Source: Macrolepiota albuminosa (taxonomy: Eukaryota > Basidiomycota > Agaricomycetes > Agaricales > Agaricaceae). Taken from it: a stretch of DNA of 64,000 bases. The stretch spans positions 2,976,001 through 3,040,000 of the forward strand of contig JAMWFC010000046.1 in assembly GCA_027475525.1 (NCBI GenBank), in the 5' to 3' direction. This document shows, piece by piece, positions 45,000 through 56,840 of this stretch (its first letter is position 1; every line of letters begins with the position of its first letter). Both the position numbers and the translations under genes were made by a program. Below the pieces are notes generated by a model, which had not been told where the DNA came from, made no database searches, and saw only the letters and a program-made list of their open reading frames with translations.

Positions 45000-45925
45000 T
45001 TAGATCAACATAGGAAGATTAATCCAGCACCGAACCTTGGCGACACTATGATTTCCCGTTAAAGGTAGCCTTGCAGGCAAGTTGCCTATAGATTGACGCA
45101 GATCTGCCAGCTTTGCCTCCAAGAGGTCGCATTTGCTTGAAGAGTTTAGAAAACCTTCCCAAGAATGTTTGATATATAACGTACGATTGTAATACTTCTG
45201 TCTCACTCTTACGGAGCTCAAGCTGCCTGCGCATCATGAGTTCTAGATTTTCTCTTGCCTTTTGTGCATTAATGTCGGAGACGTAGGGGTGGCCAAGTTC
45301 CATACCTGCACAGGGCGTAGATCGTTCGCAGCGGCCATGATATTCTGGCTGAGGACTGTAATCCATTCAACGTGACGGTGCCAATCAGGTGGGTCAGTTG
45401 TGGACGCGCTAGGAGGGGGCGCGAGGAGAGACGAAGTCAAAGACGAAAATGTGACGAGCAGAGAAAGTAGGATGCTCAGTAGTGCTGGGCGACGATCTGG
45501 TAATCAAGTGAGATGAATGATAGTAGCTGTCCATCAGAGAACTTCACCAGTGCTAGGATCTGCAGGATATAGTTGATTGCCGCCGAGCTCAGCTAATGAG
45601 GGAATTTTTTCTTTGACCTGGGTAGGTTGGGACTCGAAGTCGAGGACAAATCAAGGGCGCGTACAAACCAGCGGTCACCAAAGACATCATAGTAAGCGTC
45701 TGGTTCTTCAAGAATCCAGTCGACCCGCGGTTTTTCTAGTTGAGTTAGGGGCCAATCTGGTACGTCAGACTGGTCAGACAGGATTTGGTGTTGATTAACA
45801 TCGAACTGATCGGGAGCGCGTTCCCGTAGGAGGGCAAGAAGACGGAGGTTACGCGAAGAATATTTCGTGTAATGGGATGGAGGCGAAGGGAACGGGTTGC
45901 GAAGCTCAGCCTCTTCGTCGTCCAT
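45000..45925 (-). CDS. MED7: Mediator subunit 7
   Basis: Subunit of the Mediator middle module. Exons (minus) 45665..45925, 45548..45617, 45306..45496, 45207..45258, 45000..45154 give 242 residues, the family size. Signatures: LRNPFPSPPSHYTKYSSRNL right at the start, RVDWILEEPDAYYDVFGDRW, then HVEWITVLSQNIMAAANDLR and ARENLELMMRRQLELRKS, and KCDLLEAKLADLRQSI. The splice into exon 5 at GTTTTC is chosen because it alone keeps the final helix in frame. The last 20 residues after LPARL are less certain, since a GTTCGG there could be a donor. Confidence 0.92.
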
Positions 45926-46238
45926 AACTGAATGTAAACCTCCGACAAGTCACAGACAGGTCCACGCGTGTAACGTTTTGCCTAAAATGGAACACGTCGG
46001 AATTGCACTCGACGAACCAGTTGGACTACCTGTCCCATTAGAACAAACATCGTTACTATACTGTGACCCGTTACGCAGAGTGTACAAGGCTCTGGTACTG
46101 CCAGTCATTTTCCATAGCGGGAACCCGAACCGCTACAACGCGCGTCATCACGGATCTTGAAACCCTGATGCAGCTGATGTGTCCCATCCAATATACATTA
46201 GAGAAGTATAAAACAACTAATGATAATCTGCTTCCCCT
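45926..46238. other. Divergent promoter MED7 / AMP ligase
   Basis: 313 bases between outward-facing starts; no gene, repeat or clear motif is seen. Confidence 0.4.
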
Positions 46239-49011
46239 ATGGCCGAGTTCCATTCGCTCTCAGGAGGGCTCCCTCCCATTCCTGATAACCTTACAATTCC
46301 CCAGTTTTTCTTCAGTGACAATAACCCTCTTCGCCCTGTTCGTCGGAACACCGTTCCCTGGCTTATAGACGATGAAACAGGCTCTACTCTAGACCATGTT
46401 CAAGTTCGTTTCGCGTTAATTCACTCTATCTACACCCCTCTTAGTTTTGTATTGTGCAGCTCTTTCGAAAGACGCGTGGTTTGGCCAATGCAATGAGTAC
46501 CAAGTGGAACATTGGTGTGTACAAACGTCATATGAAAGAGGTAGCCTCAAGCTGACTACTAACCACCTTGCAGGCCAGAGTGATGTTGGTACGAGCAGTT
46601 ATCTGAACAGATTGAGGCTGGAATTTATGCTTCATCTCTCTAGTTTGTATCTTCAGTCCCAACGACATCGGTACACGAATGCTCTTATGTGCCGTTCTCC
46701 ATTCTAATAGCACGATCAGGTTACCCCGTCTGTATTTGGGCTGCTCATACTCTGGGCGGAGTCGTAACGTAACTTTTAGTCATAGTCTGATGAAAACAGT
46801 GGCTAATTAGGCGACAGACTGGCCAACCCAGCATATAAGGCTGATGAGCTAGTTTACCAACTGCGTACCTCTGGAGCATCGCTTTTAATCATACATCCGG
46901 ATTTCCTGAGCACCGCTATCATCGCTGCCAAGGAAGTTGGCCTCTCAGAAGATCGCATTATATTCATTAAGCATTCACTTCATGAAACAACCTCGGATTA
47001 TTTTACGCTCGATCAGCTTGTAGAGTATGGGCTGTGTAGCCCTGTGTCCTATACTGAATTTCGCCTCAAGTGTGGTGAGGCAAAGACGACACTGGCTTTT
47101 ATTTCATTTTCGAGCGGCACAACAGGTGAAATCTCCTGCTCGATAATATATGATGGTTTGCGAGCTGAACACATACGCATCGAACAGGCAAACCCAAGGT
47201 CTGTTTTGTTAGAGGTTCATCTAAAACTTTGTATCTGAGCACTCCCCGCAGGCTGTTGCAATACCACATTACTCAGTTATCGCAAACGTCATACAGATGA
47301 TATTACACAATAAGCTTGATGACCCCAACTACAAGGATAAGCATATGGCGCCTGGCGATGTTGCTATTGCTGGTTTGTTTTGGATACACTTGTCGCGTCT
47401 TGCCTACTGCTGATTCGTCAACTCGTTAATTAGTCCTTCCCTTCTTTCGTAAGTTGTTAGCGGTCTGCATTCTTGCATGCAGCTAAGGTCATTGGCAACG
47501 CAACAGATATATACGGCCTTGTCGTCAATGTTGGTGGTTCCACTAGGATCAGTGTTTTGAATAATGTCTAACTTCTGATACCGGCAGCTGCATTTCCTTC
47601 TCTTTGCCGGGGTAAGTTTAGATCAGTCACGGTTCTTGAGACGTTATCTGACAGAGAAGACGTAGATGTCTATTGTTGTGGTCCCTAAGTTTATCCTTGA
47701 TTCCTTTTTGGACAGCATCGTTCGCTATAGGGTAACACATCTGCTGTGAGTTTTGTCCCGTTGTTTCTTGTCATCTGCTTGACAACAGTGTATAGAATCG
47801 TTCCACCTCAAGTTTTACTCCTCTGCAAAGTACTTGTGTCATATGTAGATGTGATCTTATGACTAAAAACTCACTTCCATTAGCATCCCTCGATTGGAAA
47901 CCTCGATCTCAGCCATGTCAAGTACTGCATATCTGGTGCGGCACCCCTCAGTGGTGGGCTTATACAAGTGCTACGCGGATTTTTCCCCAATGCTGCCATC
48001 GGCCAGGGATATGGTGCGATTCTTTGAACGTTCCACGGTTTCAAACTAATGAAAGGTCAGGTCTCACAGAGACTTGCACGACCGTTACGATGCTCCCTCC
48101 GACACAGAAGATTGGAACGGTGGGCAGTGCAGGTCAACTTATACCCGGACTTGCACGACCGTTACGATGCTCCCTCCGACACAGAAGATTGGAACGGTGG
48201 GCAGTGCAGGTCAACTTATACCCGGATAAGAGCGAAAATCGTTAAAGAAGACGGTTCCTTGGCTCGTGAAGGGGAACAAGGTGAATTAATTGTGACAGGA
48301 CCATCAATGGCTCTTCGATACATAAACAATGAGGCGGCGTATGTGCCCTTGGGCATTCTCAGGTTGTTCCTTTTGACTATGGATTTACAGGACGAAGGAG
48401 ACATTCGTAGACGGTTGGGTACGCACTGGTGACGAGGTAATCATCAAGAATGGTGATCTTTTCATCGTAGATCGCCTAAAGGTAGGTTCACAGATAATGG
48501 TACGTATACCCTGTCTAAATTTTGCAAACAGGAAATTATGAAGGTTCGCGGTTTCCAAGTGGCGCCTGCTGAATTAGAAGGCCACCTTCTCACGCACCCA
48601 GATGTGGCCGACGCCTGCGTAGTCAGCGTTCTTGACGATTATAGTGGCGAGCTTCCTTTTGCATATGTCGTTTTGAGTGACATAGCTGCGCGACGCGTAG
48701 CTGGTAACCCAGAGGCCGCTGCAGAGGCAAAGGCGGTCATTGTGAAAGTGAGTGACGATACCTTCGCCGATGTCTTACTAAATCATGCACATAGTATGTT
48801 GCAGACGCCAAAGTGTACTATAAACACCTGAAGGGAGGTATCGAATTTATCGATGCCATCCCCAAGAACCCGTCAGGAAAGATAGTGAGTGCTGGACTTG
48901 TCTTTGTACTACTTCTGATCGGGTAAAACCTCCCAGCTCCGACGTGTCTTGCGGGATGAGGCGAGAAAGTTGAAAGGAAACAGCAGAACTAGCATTAGAG
49001 CGAAGTTGTAA
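46239..49011 (+). CDS. 4-coumarate-CoA-ligase-like AMP-binding ligase
   Basis: ANL-superfamily acyl-CoA ligase. ANPAYKADELVYQLRTSGA, then the P-loop-like FISFSSGTTGKPKAVAIPHY (its KPK comes from an 11-base exon, 47188..47198), FHIYGLVVNLHFLLFAGMSI (from exons 47434..47448 and 47507..47529), YCISGAAPLSGGL, GQGYGLTETCT, GWVRTGDEV, VDRLKEIMKVRGFQVAPAEL and IPKNPSGKILRRVLRDEA. It ends AKL, a peroxisomal PTS1-type tripeptide. A 77-base duplication (48071-48224) breaks it after the LTET motif; collapsing it and restoring one base joins GQLIPG to IRAKIVKEDG. The substrate (aromatic or fatty acid) cannot be told. It resembles the many peroxisomal 4CL-like ligases of agaricomycetes. Confidence 0.87.
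48071..48224. repeat. 77-bp perfect tandem duplication 15
   Basis: Copies 48071-48147 and 48148-48224 (identity runs 2 bases further), in the AMP ligase. Collapse plus one base restores LIPGIRAKIVKEDG. Confidence 0.97.
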
Positions 49012-49129
49012 TTTCTACTTGTACGATTACATAATGTAATGACGTTGATGTGTGTCTCTGTTATGATATTGTTATGAGGTATAAACAGATATCAGTGGAA
49101 AATTATTGTAGAGTTGCGTTTACTCAAGA

Positions 49130-50040
49130 ATGGTGCGGCGTATAGCTTCGCAAGTACACCAGCAGGTCTCCCGCTTAATGCGCGGCAATTTTATCAAGGA
49201 AGAGCCTATTTGGTATCAAGCCGTCCTTGAACATCCCCCCCTACCACTTCCTCCAAAAGCTCCGCCCTCTCGCCACCAGTACGACCTACAGGTCAATCCT
49301 ACTCAGTCTACTCGACCAAAACTATATGACCCAAAACCTTTACCTATCGTTTACCTAGAAGACAAAATTCGTCGTCAATTTTTCCGCGACCACCCTTTTG
49401 AAGCTTTCCGACCATCTTCCCTCGTGGAAAGTGCCGCCATTGAAGATGCAAATCCCATGCGAGGTGAAGCTTGGACACGTTTAAGTCAACGAGGAAGAAA
49501 TCCCACACCCGAAGAGTATGTTTGTTTTTCGATATAAAAATGATTGACCCAAGCATACTTACCAGTGCTATCTTGTTTACACGGAATCTGTACGAGTGTC
49601 ACAAAAAACCTCTCTCCGAAGCCTACGCGACAGCTGTTGCCCAGTTCCGTGCTCTTCGTGCGGAACACTCCATAATGACCAAATTTGCGGTCATGGAGGC
49701 GGAGCATCTCGGAGCTATCTTCTCAAAAGGCGAGATCGAGCATTCTTTTGAGAAGGAGAAGCGAAATCTGGCCACATTTGAGAGACGAGAAGAACTTGAT
49801 GAAGGAGCAATTGCTGCCCGAAAACGTTGGAAGGCAATTGTTGAAAAGACCGAGGGCGTCAAAGATTGGTCAAAGGGTCAGGAATACGTCAAATTGTGGA
49901 AAGAAGGCATCCGACCGTCATACGCACCTCTACTAACGCAGCCGATTGAATCCGAACTGCCAACAGAGGCGGATCCGATAGCCATCCGGGCGTCGATATC
50001 AAAGAAACCTCAATATCGTGCCGCCCGTGTGCGTAGGTAG
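49130..50040 (+). CDS. RSM25: Mitochondrial small-subunit ribosomal protein mS23
   Basis: Exons 49130..49515 and 49566..50040 give 286 residues. RRIASQVHQQVSRLMRGNFI with EPIWYQAVLEHPPLPLPPK is the mS23/Rsm25 N terminus; PKPLPIVYLEDKIRRQFFRD and HPFEAFRP follow, then the helical C-terminal half (LSEAYATAVAQFRALRAEHS, AVMEAEHLGAIF). The N terminus is basic, consistent with mitochondrial import. It sits 118 bases after the AMP ligase on the same strand and converges on RPN5. Confidence 0.88.
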
Positions 50041-50131
50041 ATTGTAACACTACTCCATTACTTACTTCATATAATCATCACGGTATTATCCAAAGAATTG
50101 ATACGATTGAAGGGGACAAAGTACACGAATA

Positions 50132-51930
50132 CTACGAGGAAGCTTTGGCTACCCGCGATTGAGCGGCTTGCGCTGCATTCATTCCCATCCATGTCTTCTC
50201 CACCAGACCTAGGAGTTTTTGCATGTCCGAACTCCAATCATTCATGACATCCTCCGCACTCCGTTTATTCCTGAAGCTAACAATGCCTGCTGGTCGGTCA
50301 ATCCGGGCCCATATTGTTCCAGATACAACCAATCGTGCAAGAGTCTCTTCTGTTTGCTTCGCTGTGAGGTCAAGGAGGGACGTTAATCGTGTGAGAGTAA
50401 TTCTTGTGTAATATTCCGCGACAACGCGTATATTCTAATGATCAAATGGGCTGGTATTTCAAGCACAGAATCAACGAGGTAACTTACATGTTCAATGACG
50501 CGAGTGTGAAGATCTTCCCATCGCTTCTCTGAGCCAAATACTGGCGTCTTCCTCAAGAACTCTCCGTAGATTGCTTCTATTCCTGGCCATCTCATGAGTT
50601 CATGAGTTGTGAAGCATTTAACAAGGTTGCTACAAAATATCAATATCGTACAATTGATATGCGACCCAACTCAGAAGACTCACTAGTGAAGATCTAACTT
50701 GCTGAGAGCAGGATCTACAAATAAATGGTGCATTATGTCGGATTGTTCGTTGTCGTGGGGTGCAAGGATGACATAGTAAACGATATGCTCAAGGGCCTAA
50801 TGGCGTAAATGAGGTTATGCAAGAGATACAAGATGAAGTCTCACTGCTCTGCCTTTGTCTTCGGTATCATCTTTGATTGAAGGTGTCTCCCAGACCTTGT
50901 GATAATATTTGGCGACATCAAGGTAGTTGTTTTGGTGAAGTGCATGTTGAATCATCAAATCGTAGAATTTGAGTTTGAGGTCCTGGTGCCCCTTTAGGTC
51001 GAAACTCAACCAGTGACTGATGAGGGAAGATCACCTCATTATCTTTTGCCTTCAAGAACTCCTCGTTGATCTTTCTGCCACCCACTCTCACCTTGACCCA
51101 CTCCGCTTCACCGCCTCCCAAAGCGTCCTTACCCACCTTGCCTTGTTCTGCATCTTTTTGCCGAGCCACAGCAACCAGAAGGCGCATTTGCTCCAGAATG
51201 AATTCGGTTTTTTCGCGGCGATCCATAGACGAATATGTCTCGACTTGGAGATCGGAAAGTAAGTCGCAGGCAGTTTGGATCGATTCTTTCTGCGCTGCTG
51301 AAGTAGACGTCGAGGCAGTTGAGAGTTCCTCATGATAGTTAGCAAGAAGCATCGTTACACGGGCACGAGGCGTTTCAAGGAAGATCTGCAAAACAACTTA
51401 CGAATGGGACGATTGAATATTACAAATAGATAAAGACGTACCTTTCCCTCAGTAACGCTACGGAGTGTCTCTACAACCTCAAGCCATTTAGGAACTCCAC
51501 TTGTCTGCTTGATCTCGTCCAACCAGCCAATAGTCAATTCCACAATTGCTTGAATTGCACCTTTCAGTTGGCCATGCTTTTTGCTCAAGGTGGAGATTGT
51601 GGAGTTGAGAAGGACGAAGTCACCGGCTTTATAACAATGTTCGACTGCAGCTTTCGCCAGTCTCGTCGTTGATGTCAGGTCCGCAGCCTAAATGACTCAG
51701 AGCCCGGATTTTGAGTCAAAGTCCAGTTACTCACATTTCTGGTTTGCTTTTCCAGAGCAAAGATTTTATCAAGGCCTTCTTGGAGTTTGCCCGACTAATG
51801 ACTTGGGTAAATGAACCAGAATGACTTGATTGTGGGGAAAAATGCAGACCTTCACCGACGCTTCTGCCTCTGGAAGAAGAGTATCGACCTCAGATGTGTA
51901 GTCCTTCTCCTGTTTCTTATTGTCAGACAT
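50132..51930 (-). CDS. RPN5: 26S proteasome lid subunit RPN5
   Basis: PCI-domain subunit of the 19S lid. [20 protein letters not shown] starts it; [104 protein letters not shown] and [18 protein letters not shown] are diagnostic. The C-terminal PCI portion has [20 protein letters not shown] and [34 protein letters not shown]. Several short introns interrupt it; no join falls here. The start is placed at the conserved MSDNKK although the frame is open further upstream. Confidence 0.93.
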
Positions 51931-52168
51931 GATGAAGCGGTAGGACGGCGAATTGAGCGTCCTTGCGATCCAATCTGAATGACGCGTCCCCGTGTTGTTG
52001 ATTCTTATTTGTTCTTTCCGTTCGGGGTCAATCCATGTGGCGACATTCACCTCACCCGTTCGTGAGATATGATCCTCGTCATTCTTTCTATGTGCATAAT
52101 CACATGTGTCCTATAGTAGCGGCAGCATAATACATGATAGTAAGTATAGAGTCGTAATAACATAGTAA

Positions 52169-54480
52169 TTAGTGACGGACTTCGGCGACCAAGGGTTCCA
52201 AAGCAATGTCCGAATCAGTCGGTTGGGAAGTGTGAGTAGCTGGAGGAATCTGTTCCTGGGTTTTCATGTCTGCATGACGCCACTTGATACTAGCGGCAGC
52301 AGTTTGAAAGATACGAGAAGGAAATGACAAAGGATAGAAGACCAAGAATCTGTATACAAGAGATAAGAGACTAATGACGGATGGGAAATAAACGAGTGAC
52401 GCGGAGGGACGGCAAGGAGATGTCCTCATGAATGTAGATGGAGTAAGGAGCGCTTTAACGGATCTAGAAACACTGTTGGTGTCCTCGAACCTTGGTACGG
52501 ATGGAACGGCGTCGACCTCTTTGTTGACGAGGTTTGAGATGGCTTCAATATTGGCATCAGCAGTCGATGGTCTAGCATCAACAAAGATGGATGCATAATT
52601 TGGTTTGGCCTGGACTAGTTGATGGACCAAACTGGTTGATGCCTGGACGGCATTGTTCTGTGTCTTGGGAGATGCGTTTATGCCATGATCAGTCATTTTA
52701 ACGCAAGCGTCGACACTTTTATTGGCAGTGATTTTGGGCTCTACATGTGCGGCTTCCCGAGCGAATCGGCGTTCTAGAAGGCGTATTCCTTGAAGGTGTG
52801 GGAGAAGGTCAGAGGCACTCTGCCAGTTTCGCGCATTCGCCTCAAAGAAACCGGGCCGGTTCTTCTCTTGAATCCATCGAAGTGTTTCTAGGCTGGGCGC
52901 GATGTGGCTGAGATATATGGCGACCTGCAGTGAATCATCTATCCAGGAATGTCCGACATATAGCCGCAAGAGAGACCGGGAAGAAGTATGGATTGAAGAG
53001 AGGATGTCTTTGCTGCCTCTTGTCGCATTAACTACAACCGCGAGTGTATGTAATTTCTTGCAGCTGCTAATGAGGCCGGCGATAGTGTCTAGATCAATTT
53101 TTGGGCCTCCTGTCGCTGGAGGAAATCGCGCTAATGGGCACAGCTTTAAAACTTCAAGATTTGGACACGCCCCGGCGAGGCATCGCAGATCTACGTCTGT
53201 GAAGATAATGGACTCAGAAAGATCGAATTCCAAGCGTTTTAGGCAAGGAAGGTAGGTAAATTGCTCCAAAGAGAGTCGTCCTGAGGCTGGTTCGGCCCTT
53301 GGAGTAGATCGGACGAGGTCCATGAAGCGAGATGAACTGGTCGCGGTCACCCGCAAAGATTGCAATGAATCTCCCAGCTTCTCGCAGATCAAGGCAGAAA
53401 GGTCGTGCCAATCTGCCTTGTCAGGAGGATCTTCAATAACGAGTTCGAGCTGGGTCAAAGGGGTTGTGATATGTTTGATGAACACAGCTATATTCGAGAC
53501 ATCTCCAGTAAGATGGAGCTTGCGGACTTGAGCAAAGGAACCCTTTGACCTCAAATCACCCGTCAAGCGAAGCGCCGACTTCCGAATCAATGAGAAGTCC
53601 ACATCGTCGTCTGAAAAAACACCGCTGTCAATGGACCCCACTGAACTGGGAGTTGAATCCCCAGATCTGGGACGTAGCTCATCAAAAAAGCCCTCGACAG
53701 CAATTATGGACCTTCCTGTTAAATCAAGCCTCAACGTCTTCAGCTCTGATAAAGATGCGACCCATCGTCCGACACCAGGGGCCAATGCTCCGGGAGCCAT
53801 CAAGACAAGTTTTTCCAACGAGTGCTGACGGCCGAGAAGTTCAGTGAAAGAATCAGGAAGGTTAGTTGGTGAGATGAATGAGAATGACGTGAGTCGAGTC
53901 CGGCTCGTCAGGTCAGCGAGGAATGTGTCAAGCTGAGGGAACCTCGTGCCAACCTCGAGATTTACTGAGCGAAGTTGAGGGCTGAGGAACGTCGAGGACC
54001 GTGCGAGACCTGCAGGTGTTTCCACCTTCCAATTCAGCTCGACCAGCTGCGGAAAGATCTGTGATCTGGGACGGGATTCTTCGAGGACCGCAAAGATAGA
54101 AGGTGCTATGTTGTTGGCGTGTTCATTGTAAGTAATTTGGCGGACCCGCTTGCTATACTTGAGAACATGTTCCCAATCTTCCTCTGTGGGTGTTTTCACC
54201 TGTGACACCTTAATCAACCTCAACCGGTGATTTAGTGAAACGTGCAACATACGAAGCCCATTCCTGGCTTACGGGCCTTTTTGAGCAAATGCCCAGGAAA
54301 TTGCCACAGTATAGGAACCAGAGAATCCATATCTCTCCAGAGGACGTTCAGTGCAGGCTCGCACAAAGCGCGACAGGTCCGTGCTACTCTCGACAGCATG
54401 CGCCTGCCATTCGGGGCATCGAGAATAGCCTCGAATAACTTGTGTGTCGCATCCATATCGCGCAAGATTATAGGCTGCAT
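52169..54480 (-). CDS. F-box/LRR-like protein with a hydrophobic C-terminal segment
   Basis: Exons 54253..54480 and about 52169..54199 give roughly 752 residues. The N terminus (LFEAILDAPNGRRMLSRVAR, TCRALCEPALNVLWRDM) has an F-box-like helix pair, and FPGHLLKKARKPGMGF precedes the intron. A long series of leucine-rich, irregular repeats follows (LVELNWKV, LRSVNLEVG, LEKLVLMAPG, LKTLRLDL, LKRLEFDLSE, LEVLKLCPLA), as in the large agaricomycete F-box families. Unusually, the tail carries a hydrophobic stretch (LVYFPSVISLLSLVYRFLVF) near residue 690. A role as SCF substrate receptor is inferred. Either of two nearby acceptors keeps the frame. Confidence 0.72.
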
Positions 54481-55078
54481 TCTTCGTTCGTATCAAGACA
54501 ATGTCCGGCTTTTAGGTTGGTAAGGCTGCTGACGGTGAGAAGGCTATTGCAAGGGCTGAGGCAAAGAGAGAAACCAAGTGAAATCCCAGATGATAGTACT
54601 TTTTGAGCAATAAGCGAAAGGTCATGTTATATGTGCAACAGGGTGATCTAATTAATACGCAGAAGCTGCGCATAGAACGCACAGGACACGCAAGTCGCCA
54701 TGCCATGCACAGTAGGTCTTCTCGCTTCGAATGTCGATCGGCACTGAGGTGGACATCAGGTGGCATTAGAGGTAGGACACGCACATGTAACGAGGCCTTC
54801 ATACCAGCTACAATTCTCTGATTGTAAACGGCGATGCTCAAAATCTGTAAATACTGAGAAAATGAAAGTATATTGCGCCTGACCGTAAAGGCATAAGGAA
54901 TAGAGGTAACGGTGCCATGCTCAATCCCTTCGTCTACCTGTCAGAATACATGCATGGATGTACAACGACAGATACTGCTGCAGGACTGTAGATGTATAAC
55001 TGAAACATGTTTCTTATGGGTTCGACGTAAAACGATGCAAAGAACTTACAGAAACGTACCATACTCTGAGGATGGAGA
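54481..55078. other. Intergenic region between the F-box gene and SLD2
   Basis: About 600 bases. Short open frames on both strands look random in composition. I see no conserved protein, RNA gene or repeat. Confidence 0.4.
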
Positions 55079-56722
55079 TTACAATTCCCCTGTTTCCCAT
55101 GGGACAGGTTCACCCTCCCAATCGTCCTCACCCTCGATATCTTTCCAAGTTCCTTCTTCGTTACCAAGTGTGACATCGTCTTCGCCAACGTCCCAGATTT
55201 CACCTCCCTTTTTATGGTCATAATGACCGAGCCGTTCGCCTAGAACCAGACTCTTCACAATACGCTCCTCGTGGGAGTAACGTGCTTTAAGGTCAGTTGT
55301 GTCTAATGCCAGCACACGACGTAGTTTGTCGGGAAGGTCAACTTCCAACCTGCCCTCTTGTTCGCCTAAAGAAGGCTGTGTCTCATGGCCGGCACGCGCA
55401 ATACGAAGTGAATACCCAAATATCGGATCCGGTTCTAAATCGTCATTTGCACTGATGAGTGGTTGAGAATGAAGGGATGTTTGTGTTCGTTTAATTATCT
55501 TCACGTTTTTAGACAGGATGTCAGAATCGTCGGTGTTCTCTTCCGGATCGTCCTCATTGTCACCTGTGGTTTTTGCTTTTTTTCGCTTGGTTGATTCTAT
55601 CTTCCCCTTCCTGTTGGCGTTATAGTACCGTTTCTGACAGTTTGCGGGGGATTCCGCTGGAGGTGGTGAGGGAGGAATGAGAGCCAAAGGCACAAAAGAC
55701 GATTGCTGAGATACATCCACATCCTCGGTGTCTGAATCGATTAGAGGTCGTTTGCCTGTCTTCTTCGTCAGCAAGACCTTGGCGTCGGGAGGGCGAGTTG
55801 TTTCATTGGAAGCTAGTACCGACAAGGATCTAACGAATGACGGCTTATGTTTATTATCAGTGTCCCAGAGTGCGTCTTCTTCAGTTCCGCTCACAGAGCT
55901 CCCAAAAAGCCCGAGAGAGGTAGACTGAGTCCTCATTCGTGCAGTAGGTTTTCCACCAATAGGACCATCTTTTGGCTCGGTCGCTTCGTCAAATAGAAGT
56001 CTAAACGATTTCGCCCCTAATGGTGCTTTCATTGGGGAGTCGGAAATGAAGGGAGAGTTGCATTCTGGTGTTTCTTCATCATCGCTGCTCCCTGAAAGGT
56101 CGGAGACAAACTTCGGAAAAGGACATGTCGACTGTGAACCGACACGCCGCCGCTTCTCTTTGTTGGGAGAGGGAGAGACCGGGTCACCACGGAGACGTTT
56201 TCGAGCGCGAGAAAGGGCGCTTGATGCGGCTGTAGGAGGGCGAGGAGGAGTATGCGATGAGGTTGAAGGTTCGCCTAGACCAAGAAGGGGAAAAGGATCA
56301 TAGGGCGGCCGTTTCGAGTTGGAGGGACTATTTGTGTGATTCAACTTGGTCTGGGATGGCTTTTCTTTTCCCTTTTTCTTCTGAGGTGAGAAAGGATTGA
56401 AGCTAGAAAGAGGCGCAGTTTTCTCAACGAGGCGTGATTGTCCGAGTGGATGGGAGCGCGGACGGGATCTAGGTGGAGTTGATGGCGAATCCGAGCTGGT
56501 ATGTGCAGAAGATGATTGGACCGCGCTTGTCTTGGAAAGCTTCTTGTAAAGCTTATATTTGGCAGCTGAGAGATGGTTGGTATGGAAATCAACTCGACGA
56601 GGACGATACTAACCGATTTCTGGGAGATTCTTGATGTCCTCTATGGTAGGATCTCGCCCATTGGCTGCTTTGAAGGAGCGCTCCCAGGCCTTGACTTCCG
56701 CTTTCACAGTCGCTCTGTCCAT
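55079..56722 (-). CDS. SLD2: DNA replication regulator SLD2/DRC1
   Basis: Replication-initiation factor phosphorylated by S-phase CDK. Exons 56614..56722 and 55079..56565 give 531 residues. The N terminus is the Sld2/RecQL4-type helical domain: MDRATVKAEVKAWERSF, NGRDPTIEDIKNLPEI, AAKYKLYKKLSK. The body is disordered with many S/T-P sites (SPSTPPRSRPRSHP, SSHTPPRPPTAAS, SPPPAESP), the expected CDK targets, and basic patches. The C terminus has LPDKLRRVLALD, EERIVKSLVLGERLGHYD and GEIWDVGEDD. The shared promoter to the right has G1/S-type sites. Confidence 0.85.
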
Positions 56723-56840
56723 GGTGGTCGAAACGAGGTCGTTAAATCACGGTCACGTTGGGCGATGGCCAAGTCGCGTCAACAGCGCCAAACACTGGTT
56801 TGAACCTGCTCGTGTCGTCACTCCGTCTTATTCAAGCACC
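56723..56840. promoter_or_regulatory. Compact divergent promoter with MCB/E2F-like sites
   Basis: 118 bases between SLD2 and the gene at 56841. It contains GTCGCGTCA (56773-56781; reverse strand TGACGCGAC, holding the ACGCG core of MluI cell-cycle boxes) and GCGCCAAA (56785-56792; reverse TTTGGCGC, the E2F-type consensus). SLD2 is a G1/S gene in yeasts, so MBF-like control is plausible. Confidence 0.45.

Noticed and set aside
54911..55223. Plus-strand open frame opposite the SLD2 end
   Set aside because: It runs antisense to the clearly conserved SLD2 C terminus and has the composition of a shadow frame.
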